The translations under genes and the position numbers were made by a program. The notes beneath the pieces are model-generated. The model worked only from the letters and a program-made list of their open reading frames with translations. It did no database searches and had not been told where the DNA came from. From the NCBI GenBank assembly GCA_002496845.1, contig DALQ01000043.1:1-28590 (forward strand): a stretch of DNA of 28,590 nucleotides, read 5' to 3'. Source of the stretch: Euryarchaeota archaeon UBA495. Lineage in GTDB: Archaea > Thermoplasmatota > Poseidoniia > Poseidoniales > Poseidoniaceae. Below are positions 14,853-22,266 of this stretch, piece by piece (within the stretch, counting starts at the first letter, position 1; every line of letters starts with the position of its first letter).

Positions 14853-15775
14853 TGGGGCGTCGCATGACCCCGGGGGGCATGGAGATCTCCACCGTCGCCG
14901 TGATCGGAGCCGGAACCATGGGCGCCGGCATTGCACAAGTGTGCGCCCAAGCGGGGTGGCGTACGCACCTCCACGACGCCCACCCCGACGGTCTGGCCGC
15001 GGGTATGGAACGCATCGACGCCTTCTGGGACAAGGGCATCGCCCGTGGCAAGACCACGGAGGAACAGAAGGCGGCATGGTCGGCCCACCTGCACGCGGTC
15101 AGCGACCTTGGCGAGGCCGTCGCAACGGCCGATCTCATCATCGAGGCAGTGCCGGAAATCATGGACCTCAAGCAATCCATCTTCACGCAGGTCGAAGCCT
15201 TGGCCCGACCCGATGCGGTGCTTGGGACGAACACCTCAAGCCTCTCCATCGGCACCATCGCCTCCGTGCTGGAACATCCAGAACGCCTCATTGGGATGCA
15301 TTTCTTCAATCCCGTTCCGATCATGTCGCTGCTCGAAGTGGTGAAGCATGAGGGCACGAGCGAGTCCACCGTCTCGTTGGCCTTGGACGCCGGAGCGGCC
15401 ATGGGCAAGACGGCCATCCTCGTCAACGACGTGCCCGGCTTCGCCACCAGCCGTCTTGGCGTGGTCTTGGGCAACGAAGCCATTCGCATGCTCGCCGACG
15501 GCGTGGCCAGCGCCAAGGACATCGACACCGCCATGACGCTGGGGTACCGCCACCCGATGGGACCGTTGGCCCTCACGGATTTGGTCGGACTCGACGTGCG
15601 GCGCGACATTTTGCTGAACCTGCAGGCCTCGTTCAACGACGACGCCTACGCCCCTCACCCCTTGCTTGAGGCCCTGGTGGCCGAAGGGCGCCTCGGCAAA
15701 AAGACCGGCATGGGGATTTACGATTGGTCCAGCGGCTCGCCAGAACCTTGCGACTTGCCCGACCTGAACAAATGA
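14852..15775 (+). CDS. 3-hydroxyacyl-CoA dehydrogenase (3-hydroxybutyryl-CoA dehydrogenase type)
   Basis: The product has 307 residues from the ATG overlapping the EamA stop. An ATG nine codons on (14879) would start closer to the family's usual N-terminus. The Rossmann domain has VAVIGAGTMGAGIAQ (16-29) for NAD. NTSSLSI (127-133), the catalytic histidine of MHFFNPVP (H150) with the downstream EVV, and the C-terminal dimerisation part (GYRHPMGPLALTDLVGLD, then KKTGMGIYDW) complete the family picture. It oxidises (3S)-hydroxyacyl-CoA to 3-oxoacyl-CoA with NAD. Within this cluster it would serve the beta-oxidation steps after ring cleavage, as PaaH does in phenylacetate degradation. It converges on the PaaG-like gene with a nine-base gap. 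Confidence 0.9.
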   Translation: MGRRMTPGGMEISTVAVIGAGTMGAGIAQVCAQAGWRTHLHDAHPDGLAAGMERIDAFWDKGIARGKTTEEQKAAWSAHLHAVSDLGEAVATADLIIEAVPEIMDLKQSIFTQVEALARPDAVLGTNTSSLSIGTIASVLEHPERLIGMHFFNPVPIMSLLEVVKHEGTSESTVSLALDAGAAMGKTAILVNDVPGFATSRLGVVLGNEAIRMLADGVASAKDIDTAMTLGYRHPMGPLALTDLVGLDVRRDILLNLQASFNDDAYAPHPLLEALVAEGRLGKKTGMGIYDWSSGSPEPCDLPDLNK

Positions 15776-15784
15776 CGGTACTAT

Positions 15785-16567
15785 TCAATCCAATTTTGGA
15801 CGGCGCCGGGCAAGGAAGGAGGCAACACCCTCCTCGAAGGCCTTCGTCGTACCTGCCGCTTCGATGAGCGTACGCTCATGGTCGAGGTGCGTGGCCAAAT
15901 CGTTGTCGGACTCCACGTGCAGCAGGTGTTTCGTCGCTTCACGGACGTGCTCGCTCCATCCACTCCAAGCCACAGCGACACCAAGGGCCGTGTCGATGAG
16001 GTGCTCGCTTGGAACGAGGTAATCCACCGCACCGTGCTCGTGCGCTTCCTTGGCGGACCAGATCGTGTTGTCGAAGAAGAAGCGGCGGGCGACTTGCGTA
16101 CCGACCAGCCGTGGCAGGAGCCACGTTGATCCGCCGTCCGGCGACAGGCCCATGCCCGCGTAGGATGCAGCCAAACGGGCGTCCGTGGACGCCACGCGCG
16201 CATCGCACGCGAGAGCAAGCCCCAGTCCACCCCCTGCTGCAGCCCCATTGATGGCGGCCACGCAGATGGTGGATGAGGTGCGCATGCGCAACAAAAGCGG
16301 GTGGAGGTGACCGGTCAGATCACGAATGAGCCCCGGTGCGTCCCCTGCTTCGATGGAGGCTGCAAAAGCGTCGATGTCCGCACCGGCCGAGAAGAATCGG
16401 CCCTCGCCGGTGATGACCAAGGCGTGAACTTCGCCATCGTTCAACACCTCGTCGACCGCCTTGGCAATGACGGAAATTGAATCGCGGGAAAACGAGGCGC
16501 TGGCAGCGGCGCCGGTGAGGCGAAGCAAAGCCACGCCGGGTTGGGGGGTGGTCCTCTCAACGGTCAT
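15785..16567 (-). CDS. PaaG-like enoyl-CoA hydratase/isomerase
   Basis: The product has 260 residues with the crotonase fold. Oxyanion-hole parts are FSAGAD (59-64) and INGAAAGGGLGLALA (106-120). The region SYAGMGLSPDGGSTWLLPR (135-153) resembles PaaG, which isomerises ring-epoxidised phenylacetyl-CoA to an oxepin, in keeping Asp (D144) before GG. Both glutamates used by classical hydratases are missing: the usual GGGCEL is GGGLGL, and the usual PE(I/L) is YAG. Isomerase activity is therefore more likely than hydration. The ATG at 16567 has GAGGTGA just upstream and follows the aldehyde dehydrogenase stop by nine bases, so the two are co-transcribed. Confidence 0.85.
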   Translation of the reverse strand: MTVERTTPQPGVALLRLTGAAASASFSRDSISVIAKAVDEVLNDGEVHALVITGEGRFFSAGADIDAFAASIEAGDAPGLIRDLTGHLHPLLLRMRTSSTICVAAINGAAAGGGLGLALACDARVASTDARLAASYAGMGLSPDGGSTWLLPRLVGTQVARRFFFDNTIWSAKEAHEHGAVDYLVPSEHLIDTALGVAVAWSGWSEHVREATKHLLHVESDNDLATHLDHERTLIEAAGTTKAFEEGVASFLARRRPKLD

Positions 16568-16576
16568 TCGCTCACC

Positions 16577-18022
16577 TCAAATCTTCACGTTGACGTTCTT
16601 GACACGGGTGTAAAACCGGAGGGCGTCAAGGCTCTGTTCAACGCCAATGCCCGACATCTTCCAACCGGTGAAGGCCGTTTGCGGGAAGGTGATGGGATAC
16701 TCGTTGATGCTCACCATGCCGCACTCCAAGTCGCGCGCCATCCGATGTGCGCGGCCAAGGTGCTGGGTCCAGACGCCGTTGAGCAGGCCGAACTCGGTCG
16801 CGTTGGCCAGCCGGAGGGCTTCGTCGTCCTCGGTGAAGGTGGTCACGGCCAACACCGGTCCAAACAATTCCTCGGTGAAGAGGAGGTTGTTCTCGTCCAC
16901 GCCGGTCACCACGGTGGGTTGCATGAAGGCACCACCAGGATGGTCGTCGGTCATGGCGGCGCCGCCAAGCACGACTTGGCCGCCCATGGCGAGACCCGCA
17001 TTGAGCTTCTCAAGCACCTCGTCCCGATGGGACGTGTGGACCAACGAGCCCATGCGCACGCCTTCGGAGAGGCCGGGCCCAACGGGCCACTTGCCGATCT
17101 CAGCCACGATGGCCTCGACGAGGGCGTCGTGAACGTCCTCGTGAACGATGAGCCGGGAACCGGCCCAACACATCTGTCCGGCGTTCATGAAGATGCCAAA
17201 GCACACCGCCTTGGCGGCCGTGCGAAGGTCGGCATCAGGGAACACGAGATGCGCGCCCTTGCCGCCGAGTTCGAGGGTGACGGGCGTGAGGCGCTCGCTG
17301 GCCTTGGCCATCACGGCCTTGCCGGTCGGGACACCGCCGGTGAGGACGATGCCGTCCACGCCAGCATGACCCGCGAGGGCATCGCCGATGAGGCCGCCGG
17401 ACCCGGTGATGACCTGAAGGACACCCGAGGGCAATCCGGTTTCAGCCGCGTCGATGGCCTTCGCCCACGCAATGAGCGAGAGCGGCGTCCACGAGGCAGG
17501 TTTGGCGATGACCGTGCAACCTGCTGCCAAGGCCGGAGCGATGGACCGCAGCGCAAGTTGGAGCGGGAAGTTCCAGGGCACGATGTGCGCGGTGACGCCC
17601 AACGGTTGCCTGAGGCTGTAGTTGAGGCGGTTCCCGGGCACAGGAATCGTCGAGCCTTCGATCTTGTCAGAAGCGCCCGCGAAGTACTCGAGGGTCCACG
17701 CACCATAGCGAATTTCGGAGAGGGCCTCACGGAAGGTCTTCCCGTTGTTGCGGCTCTCAATGGTGGCGAGTTTCTTGGCTTCTGCATAGGTCACAGCGGC
17801 CATCTTCTGGAGGATGCGCCCGCGTTGAGCAGGGTCCATGGCGGCCCATGAGCGGTCTTGGAACGCTGCGCGGCTTGCGGCCACGGCCGTGTCCACGTCG
17901 GCCAAAGTGGCCTTCGGAACGGTGGCAATCACGTCGCCGCTCGAAGGGTCGAGCACCTCGCCGGTTGCACCGTCTGAAGCGCCCGTCCACGCGCCGCCAA
18001 TCCACATCGATTCCTCGTCCAT
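16577..18022 (-). CDS. aldehyde dehydrogenase, NAD(P)-dependent
   Basis: The product has 481 residues, full length. It contains the classic catalytic set: PWNFP (149-153) with N151, K174 in AKPA, LELGGK with E251, and NAGQMCWAGSR with the nucleophile C285. EELFGPVL lies further on. It oxidises an aldehyde to the acid with NAD or NADP. It overall resembles betaine/phenylacetaldehyde-type enzymes. In the neighbourhood of boxB and the PaaG-like gene it could oxidise the semialdehyde-CoA formed by ring cleavage, as BoxD or the PaaZ dehydrogenase domain do, but this is inference. ATG 18022 is used because the long upstream extension (to 18514) has no homology and lies opposite the kinase gene. Confidence 0.9.
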   Translation of the reverse strand: MDEESMWIGGAWTGASDGATGEVLDPSSGDVIATVPKATLADVDTAVAASRAAFQDRSWAAMDPAQRGRILQKMAAVTYAEAKKLATIESRNNGKTFREALSEIRYGAWTLEYFAGASDKIEGSTIPVPGNRLNYSLRQPLGVTAHIVPWNFPLQLALRSIAPALAAGCTVIAKPASWTPLSLIAWAKAIDAAETGLPSGVLQVITGSGGLIGDALAGHAGVDGIVLTGGVPTGKAVMAKASERLTPVTLELGGKGAHLVFPDADLRTAAKAVCFGIFMNAGQMCWAGSRLIVHEDVHDALVEAIVAEIGKWPVGPGLSEGVRMGSLVHTSHRDEVLEKLNAGLAMGGQVVLGGAAMTDDHPGGAFMQPTVVTGVDENNLLFTEELFGPVLAVTTFTEDDEALRLANATEFGLLNGVWTQHLGRAHRMARDLECGMVSINEYPITFPQTAFTGWKMSGIGVEQSLDALRFYTRVKNVNVKI

Positions 18023-18118
18023 GTCTACCCCACCGGCCGACGGATGAAAAGTCGAACGGCGGGGCCGGAGGTTCATTTTGGCGGGAATCATGATGTGACG
18101 CATGCACGAAGGACGTGC

Positions 18119-18775
18119 ATGGTCGAGCGTGTGGGCCTCGCGGAAGCGACGATCCTCGCCACCTCCACGCGCACGCCGCGCTTGCTCGTCGTCGCCGGTT
18201 CTTCGGGGGCTGGAAAGTCGAGCACGGCCCGGCGCATTCTGCTCGAACGGGACTTCACCCGATGTGTGTCCACCGACGCCATCCGCGAGGTGCTTCGCAC
18301 CACAGACGCTGAGCGGACGCGCCCTGCGCTTCACCGCTCCTCGTTCAGCCTGGGCGGCACCGGCGATGCGGTGCTCGACTGGTTGGAGACCTGCGACGAG
18401 CTGGAGCACGGCATCAAAGCGACCGTGGAGCGCGCACGGCGCGAAGGCGTCGACCTGCTCCTCGAAGGCGTTCATGTGATCCCCATGGACCGCTTGCTTC
18501 AGGCATGGCGCCAAGACGGCGGCGTGGCGGTTGGCGTCGTGCTGCGCGTGGAAGACGAATCACGCCACGAAGCGATGCTGCGGGAACGCGAGGAGGCTTC
18601 ATGGCGCCGTGCGGACCGCTACATCGCCTCCCTCGACCGCATCCGCGCCATTCAGGACGGGCTGGTCGACCGTGCGAAGGTGGCGGGATGGCCCATCATT
18701 GACGTGGATCGCCAAGACGAAGTGAAGCGGATTCTGCATCACTTGGACCTCGCGTGGAACGCTCAGCAGGCGTGA
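18119..18775 (+). CDS. P-loop kinase related to 2-phosphoglycerate kinase
   Basis: The product has 218 residues. The P-loop VAGSSGAGKSSTA (25-37) is followed by a CVSTDAIREVLR segment (base- or substrate-binding region of small-molecule kinases) and by LLLEGVHVIP (Walker B-like). The pattern STDxIRE-x(n)-EGVH is that of the archaeal 2-phosphoglycerate kinase family and its relatives, which feed cyclic 2,3-diphosphoglycerate synthesis. The substrate here is not assured, since only the kinase core is present and the ATP-cone domain is absent. An upstream ATG at 18044 would overlap the divergent aldehyde dehydrogenase promoter. The 3' end meets the pilin-like gene (minus strand) directly. Confidence 0.75.
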   Translation: MVERVGLAEATILATSTRTPRLLVVAGSSGAGKSSTARRILLERDFTRCVSTDAIREVLRTTDAERTRPALHRSSFSLGGTGDAVLDWLETCDELEHGIKATVERARREGVDLLLEGVHVIPMDRLLQAWRQDGGVAVGVVLRVEDESRHEAMLREREEASWRRADRYIASLDRIRAIQDGLVDRAKVAGWPIIDVDRQDEVKRILHHLDLAWNAQQA

Positions 18776-19225
18776 TCAGCGCAAGTCGACGGTGAACGTC
18801 AACGGGATTTCGATTCGGACGTCCGTGTCGGAGACACCGAGGTCCACAGCAACGTCGATCAGCCCTTCCGTGGCTTCGTTTGGAGCCACGGTGGCTTCCA
18901 TGAGCTTGACTTCGACGCCGCGTACTTCGCCGTGGTGGAGCAGGTCGCGCACGGCGCTTTCCATCGCCAAACGCACCGCTTCCTCGGCTTCGATGTCGCC
19001 CGCTTCCATCCACATCTCTGCCCGGGCGCTGACCAGGCCAGGCAGCACCTCGTTGACTTGGGACGTGGTCCGGAGTGCACCGTCGGAGGCCGGTTCATGC
19101 GGCATCGCCATGCCCGCGACCTTGATGGAAAAGATGGCCATCGACATGAGGGAGAGCAAGAGCACCATGCCCGTGGCAAGCAGCATTTGCCCTCGCTCGT
19201 CGGCTTGACGTTCGTTGTGACGCAT
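18776..19225 (-). CDS. type IV pilin-like protein, small
   Basis: The product has 149 residues. After a short charged start (MRHNERQADERG) comes a single hydrophobic helix (QMLLATGMVLLLSLMSMAIF), the layout of archaeal type IV pilins where the peptidase cleaves after Gly. The rest is an acidic beta-rich domain (TVAPNEATEGLIDVAV near the end, VRIEIPLTFTVDLR at the terminus). The ATG at 19225 shares its last base with the preceding stop (TGATG read on the minus strand), so it is the last gene of the pilus operon. It may be a minor pilin or assembly component. Confidence 0.7.
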   Translation of the reverse strand: MRHNERQADERGQMLLATGMVLLLSLMSMAIFSIKVAGMAMPHEPASDGALRTTSQVNEVLPGLVSARAEMWMEAGDIEAEEAVRLAMESAVRDLLHHGEVRGVEVKLMEATVAPNEATEGLIDVAVDLGVSDTDVRIEIPLTFTVDLR

Positions 19226-19668
19226 CAGACGCCACCTCCACGGTGCCACACGTCAAGCGTCAACGTCCACACGGTCCCATCGGTCACGAGCAGGTGATGC
19301 ACGGCCACGGTTCCCCCAAGCGGGCTCCCAGTGTCTCCGTGGGGCGAGGCGGGGGCACGGTCGGCCGCAATCCAGCAATTCCCGTCATGGCCGTCGGTCA
19401 AGCGGTCCTGCAGCAAGGCGCACGCAGCGTCCAAGTCTTGGGCTTCGAGGTGTTCGTGCAGGCGGCTTTCCGCGTCCGACTCGGACGGTGTGGCAAGGGC
19501 TCCGGTAAAGGCGTCCACGCCGGCGCTCTCAAGCCCTGCGTCGAGGGCCACTGAAGGAGCGTCAGGGACCTGAATCTGAATCAGAAAGGTCGCGGACATG
19601 AAGAAAATCCAGAACAGGGTGAGCATCTCGAGGATGTGCACCTGTGCCGCTTCGTCCTCACGCCGCAT
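19225..19668 (-). CDS. type IV pilin-like protein with N-terminal helix
   Basis: The product has 147 residues. The N-terminus MRREDEAAQVHILEMLTLFW places a short charged leader, then Gln and a Glu six residues into the hydrophobic helix, similar to class III pilin signals. The remainder is an exported domain with a helical part (LEAQDLDAACALLQDRL), two cysteines and a beta-rich C-terminus (VHHLLVTDGTVWTLTLDVW). It starts three bases after the FlaJ-like gene and is followed at once by the second pilin-like gene. Prepilin peptidase is not encoded in the window. Confidence 0.7.
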   Translation of the reverse strand: MRREDEAAQVHILEMLTLFWIFFMSATFLIQIQVPDAPSVALDAGLESAGVDAFTGALATPSESDAESRLHEHLEAQDLDAACALLQDRLTDGHDGNCWIAADRAPASPHGDTGSPLGGTVAVHHLLVTDGTVWTLTLDVWHRGGGV

Positions 19669-19671
19669 GGC

Positions 19672-21222
19672 TCACACCCAGTTGAGCCGTGTTGGGCTGT
19701 ACGGGCCAGCGGATTGATTCAGGCCATCGAGCACCTGCACGCCGATCAAGTCGGGTGAAAACGCGATGAGGTTGAACACCAAGATGGCCAAGACGATCAT
19801 CATGCCCGAGTGCTTGAATCCGCTCGTGATGCGCCCGGTGGCCATCAAACCGGCCATCGCACCGTTGCCCATGGCCTGCATGGTGACGCCGTAGTAGAAG
19901 ATGGTCAGGAAAAACAGTGGATCAATGGCACGGATTTGCATGTTTCCGATGTTCTGTCCGCCCGAATCGCCACCGTCGCCGCCGCCGGAGTTGGAATCCG
20001 CGATGGCAGGAATGAACACCTTGGCCAGCACAACGATCACGCCGAGGAACACCCCATAGGACGTCCAAATCACCGCAATGTAGGACCCAATGGCACGTTG
20101 CCGTTCGGCCTCAAGGAATTTGATTTCACGGCTGTCGTTGGCCGCCGTGATGAGAATGTCCGAAATCTTCCCACCTGCGCGGTCGGCCTCGGAGATGAGG
20201 GAGATGGCACGCTTGACGAGCGGGGTGCCGACACGTTCTGCGAAGATGTTGATCACGTCCCCGAATTTGACGCCCCACGAAAGTTGGCTGGACATCTTTC
20301 GAACTTCGTCGTTCAAGGCGCCGTATTCTGACGTGGCCAACGTCTGGACCGCCACGGTCATGGAAAGGCCACCCTTCCAATATTCGGCGAGATCGCGGAG
20401 GAAATCTGGGAACTTGTCCTCTTTTTCGTTCCGCTTGAGGGCCACGCGTTCCGCGTAGTAGGACGCGGGGAAGATGTAGAGGAAGAAGGTCAGTCCGAAG
20501 AAATTGAGGAAAATCATCGGCCTGATTTGAGAATCGCCCAAGGTCGGTCCAAGCCACAACGACTTGTTGTTCATGTTGTCCGGAATGCCGTCGTAGTATT
20601 GCGCCTCAAAGCGGAACTTGATGTTGGAAAGGACCTGGTCTTGCTCGTCCACCCAGAAGCCGAATTCGTAGCGCTCTCCGGGCTGGAGGTCCTCCACGAA
20701 GAGGTTGCAATCGTCACCGTCAACGCCCGCAACACCCTGATTGTACGCGACCGTCATCTTGTACTTGTCACGGATGGCCACCGTGTAGGGCGTTGGCTCC
20801 TGTGCGCTCAACGTGCAGGTCACCGTGACGGGTTGGGTGACAACGATCCCTTCGACGAAGTCACGGTCAATGCCCGGCATGTCGAAGGAGGAGCCCGCCC
20901 GTTCCACGTTTTCCCAGCCTTCGGTTTCCTCCCAAACGACCGTCTGAGGGTTGTCCTTGAGGATGGAACAGCTCTCGTTCATCGCGTAGGTTGGCGTTCC
21001 AGGTCCGTTGAAGGCCTGATTGCCGGTGATGGTCGAGCAGGCGAGGTTGGTGAACATGGGTTCGCCGTTGGCGGTGGGCAAGAATCCGGAGTTGGTGATC
21101 CAGAAAAGGCCAGAGCACGTCCCCAGCATGATGGACACGAAGAGAATGATCAGGAAGTTCCGTTGCGTCGGGTCGTCCTTCGGAAGGTCGAGGTCGACGA
21201 CGATCTTCTTCTTCTTCGCCAT
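19672..21222 (-). CDS. FlaJ/TadC-like pilus assembly membrane protein with large exported domain
   Basis: The product has 516 residues. An N-terminal helix (about 22-43) is followed by roughly 190 residues predicted outside the cell, with several cysteines (LACSTITG, NESCSIL, VTCTL, DDCNLF) and a beta-rich pattern. A helix at about 243-265, a cytoplasmic T2SSF-type domain (RNEKEDKFPDFLRDLAEYWK onward, then ISEADRAGGKISDIL and REIKFLEAERQR) and four or more C-terminal helices come next. FlaJ-type proteins form the membrane platform on which the ATPase works. A large ectodomain at this place is unusual for FlaJ. It follows the other FlaJ-like gene by 12 bases, with GGGGGTGA as ribosome site. 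Confidence 0.85.
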   Translation of the reverse strand: MAKKKKIVVDLDLPKDDPTQRNFLIILFVSIMLGTCSGLFWITNSGFLPTANGEPMFTNLACSTITGNQAFNGPGTPTYAMNESCSILKDNPQTVVWEETEGWENVERAGSSFDMPGIDRDFVEGIVVTQPVTVTCTLSAQEPTPYTVAIRDKYKMTVAYNQGVAGVDGDDCNLFVEDLQPGERYEFGFWVDEQDQVLSNIKFRFEAQYYDGIPDNMNNKSLWLGPTLGDSQIRPMIFLNFFGLTFFLYIFPASYYAERVALKRNEKEDKFPDFLRDLAEYWKGGLSMTVAVQTLATSEYGALNDEVRKMSSQLSWGVKFGDVINIFAERVGTPLVKRAISLISEADRAGGKISDILITAANDSREIKFLEAERQRAIGSYIAVIWTSYGVFLGVIVVLAKVFIPAIADSNSGGGDGGDSGGQNIGNMQIRAIDPLFFLTIFYYGVTMQAMGNGAMAGLMATGRITSGFKHSGMMIVLAILVFNLIAFSPDLIGVQVLDGLNQSAGPYSPTRLNWV

Positions 21223-21234
21223 GCCTTCACCCCC

Positions 21235-22254
21235 TCACATTTCCTGTTCTTTGCTGCTGGACCACACAAGGAAGGCGTAGGCAACGTGAATCAGCGGGAT
21301 GAAGCCCAAGACGATGCCGTACAGCATGCCCTCAGACATTTGTGCACCTGAACCCGACACCCAGAACATGATGACGAGCATCACGATGAGGAAGAGCGGC
21401 ATGGCCACAGCGACCACAATGTACGACTCGGCCAACAAGGCGATGCTTTCGAGGAACTTGTGCAAGCGCGTCCGGTTCTCACGCATGTAGTGCTCTGCAC
21501 GGTTGAGGAAGAACAACTTCAGTTGACCACCGGCGGTCAGGGTGCCGATCATGCCCTGGAAGAATTCCGTCAGCCAAGGCGAGGCGGCACGGTCCACGGC
21601 CATTTTCATCGCGGTGATCAGGTCGTATCCCATCAGCGTGATGTCACGGTAGATCATCGCAGCGTCATCGGCCACGTCACCGTAGATGTCCTTGTTCATG
21701 GCGAGGGACCGGAAAATCTTGCCAGGGGTGGCGTTGGCCGCGCTCATGGCGGCGGTGTAGGAGGCGGCGTAGGGCAGGTACTTCTCGATCTTGTCACCGC
21801 GCTTCTTGGCCGCCGTGGCCGCTGCTTTTCCGGACATCTTCCACGTCAGGAAGGGGCCAATGAAGCCGAAGACACCAGCGATGGCGACCTTCGCGAAGGG
21901 CGGGAAGACGCGGGTGCGGTAGTAGGGGCAGCCTTGGTAGGGCAAGGAGTCGTCCAAGAGTTCCTTGTTCCAGTAGACCCACTCGAAGCACTTGTTGTCG
22001 ATGGCGGGGTCCATCAGGCCCTCATACAGCGCAATGGCCCCAATTTCAGGGAAAAACACCGCCGCCAAAATCAGGGCGCAAATCGCAGAGACGGCGATGG
22101 TGATGAGGACGGTCTGCGCGATGTAGACCTCGGGCATGATGTCCAATTTTCCCTTGATGATGTTGTCCGAGAGTTCCTTGTTGGCTCGGGCGCGCTTCTT
22201 CAGCATCCGCCCAAGCAGGCGGTTGCAGAACTGCTGCCAGAGGGAGAGCTCCAT
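21235..22254 (-). CDS. FlaJ/TadB-like pilus assembly membrane protein
   Basis: The product has 339 residues. It has a basic cytoplasmic N-terminus, two helices flanking a short exported loop with two cysteines (NKCFEWVYW and QGCPYY), a cytoplasmic T2SSF-like domain (YLPYAASYTAAMSAANATPGKIFRSL type sequence, then MIYRDITLMGYDLITAM), and two to three C-terminal helices. Together with the downstream 516-residue protein it makes a heteromeric platform, comparable to TadB/TadC pairs. It starts 12 bases after the ATPase stop. The stop codon and ribosome site merge (TGAGGGGG). Confidence 0.87.
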   Translation of the reverse strand: MELSLWQQFCNRLLGRMLKKRARANKELSDNIIKGKLDIMPEVYIAQTVLITIAVSAICALILAAVFFPEIGAIALYEGLMDPAIDNKCFEWVYWNKELLDDSLPYQGCPYYRTRVFPPFAKVAIAGVFGFIGPFLTWKMSGKAAATAAKKRGDKIEKYLPYAASYTAAMSAANATPGKIFRSLAMNKDIYGDVADDAAMIYRDITLMGYDLITAMKMAVDRAASPWLTEFFQGMIGTLTAGGQLKLFFLNRAEHYMRENRTRLHKFLESIALLAESYIVVAVAMPLFLIVMLVIMFWVSGSGAQMSEGMLYGIVLGFIPLIHVAYAFLVWSSSKEQEM

Positions 22255-22266
22255 CGTCGTTCCCCC

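Noticed and set aside
16541..17851. 436-residue plus-strand frame antisense to the aldehyde dehydrogenase
   Set aside because: The opposite strand encodes a complete aldehyde dehydrogenase with all catalytic residues. This frame is His/Gly/Asp-rich with no recognisable fold.
21051..21065. GAACATGGGTTC as a fourth operator copy
   Set aside because: It has a different half-site spacing and lies within the FlaJ-like coding sequence away from any promoter.
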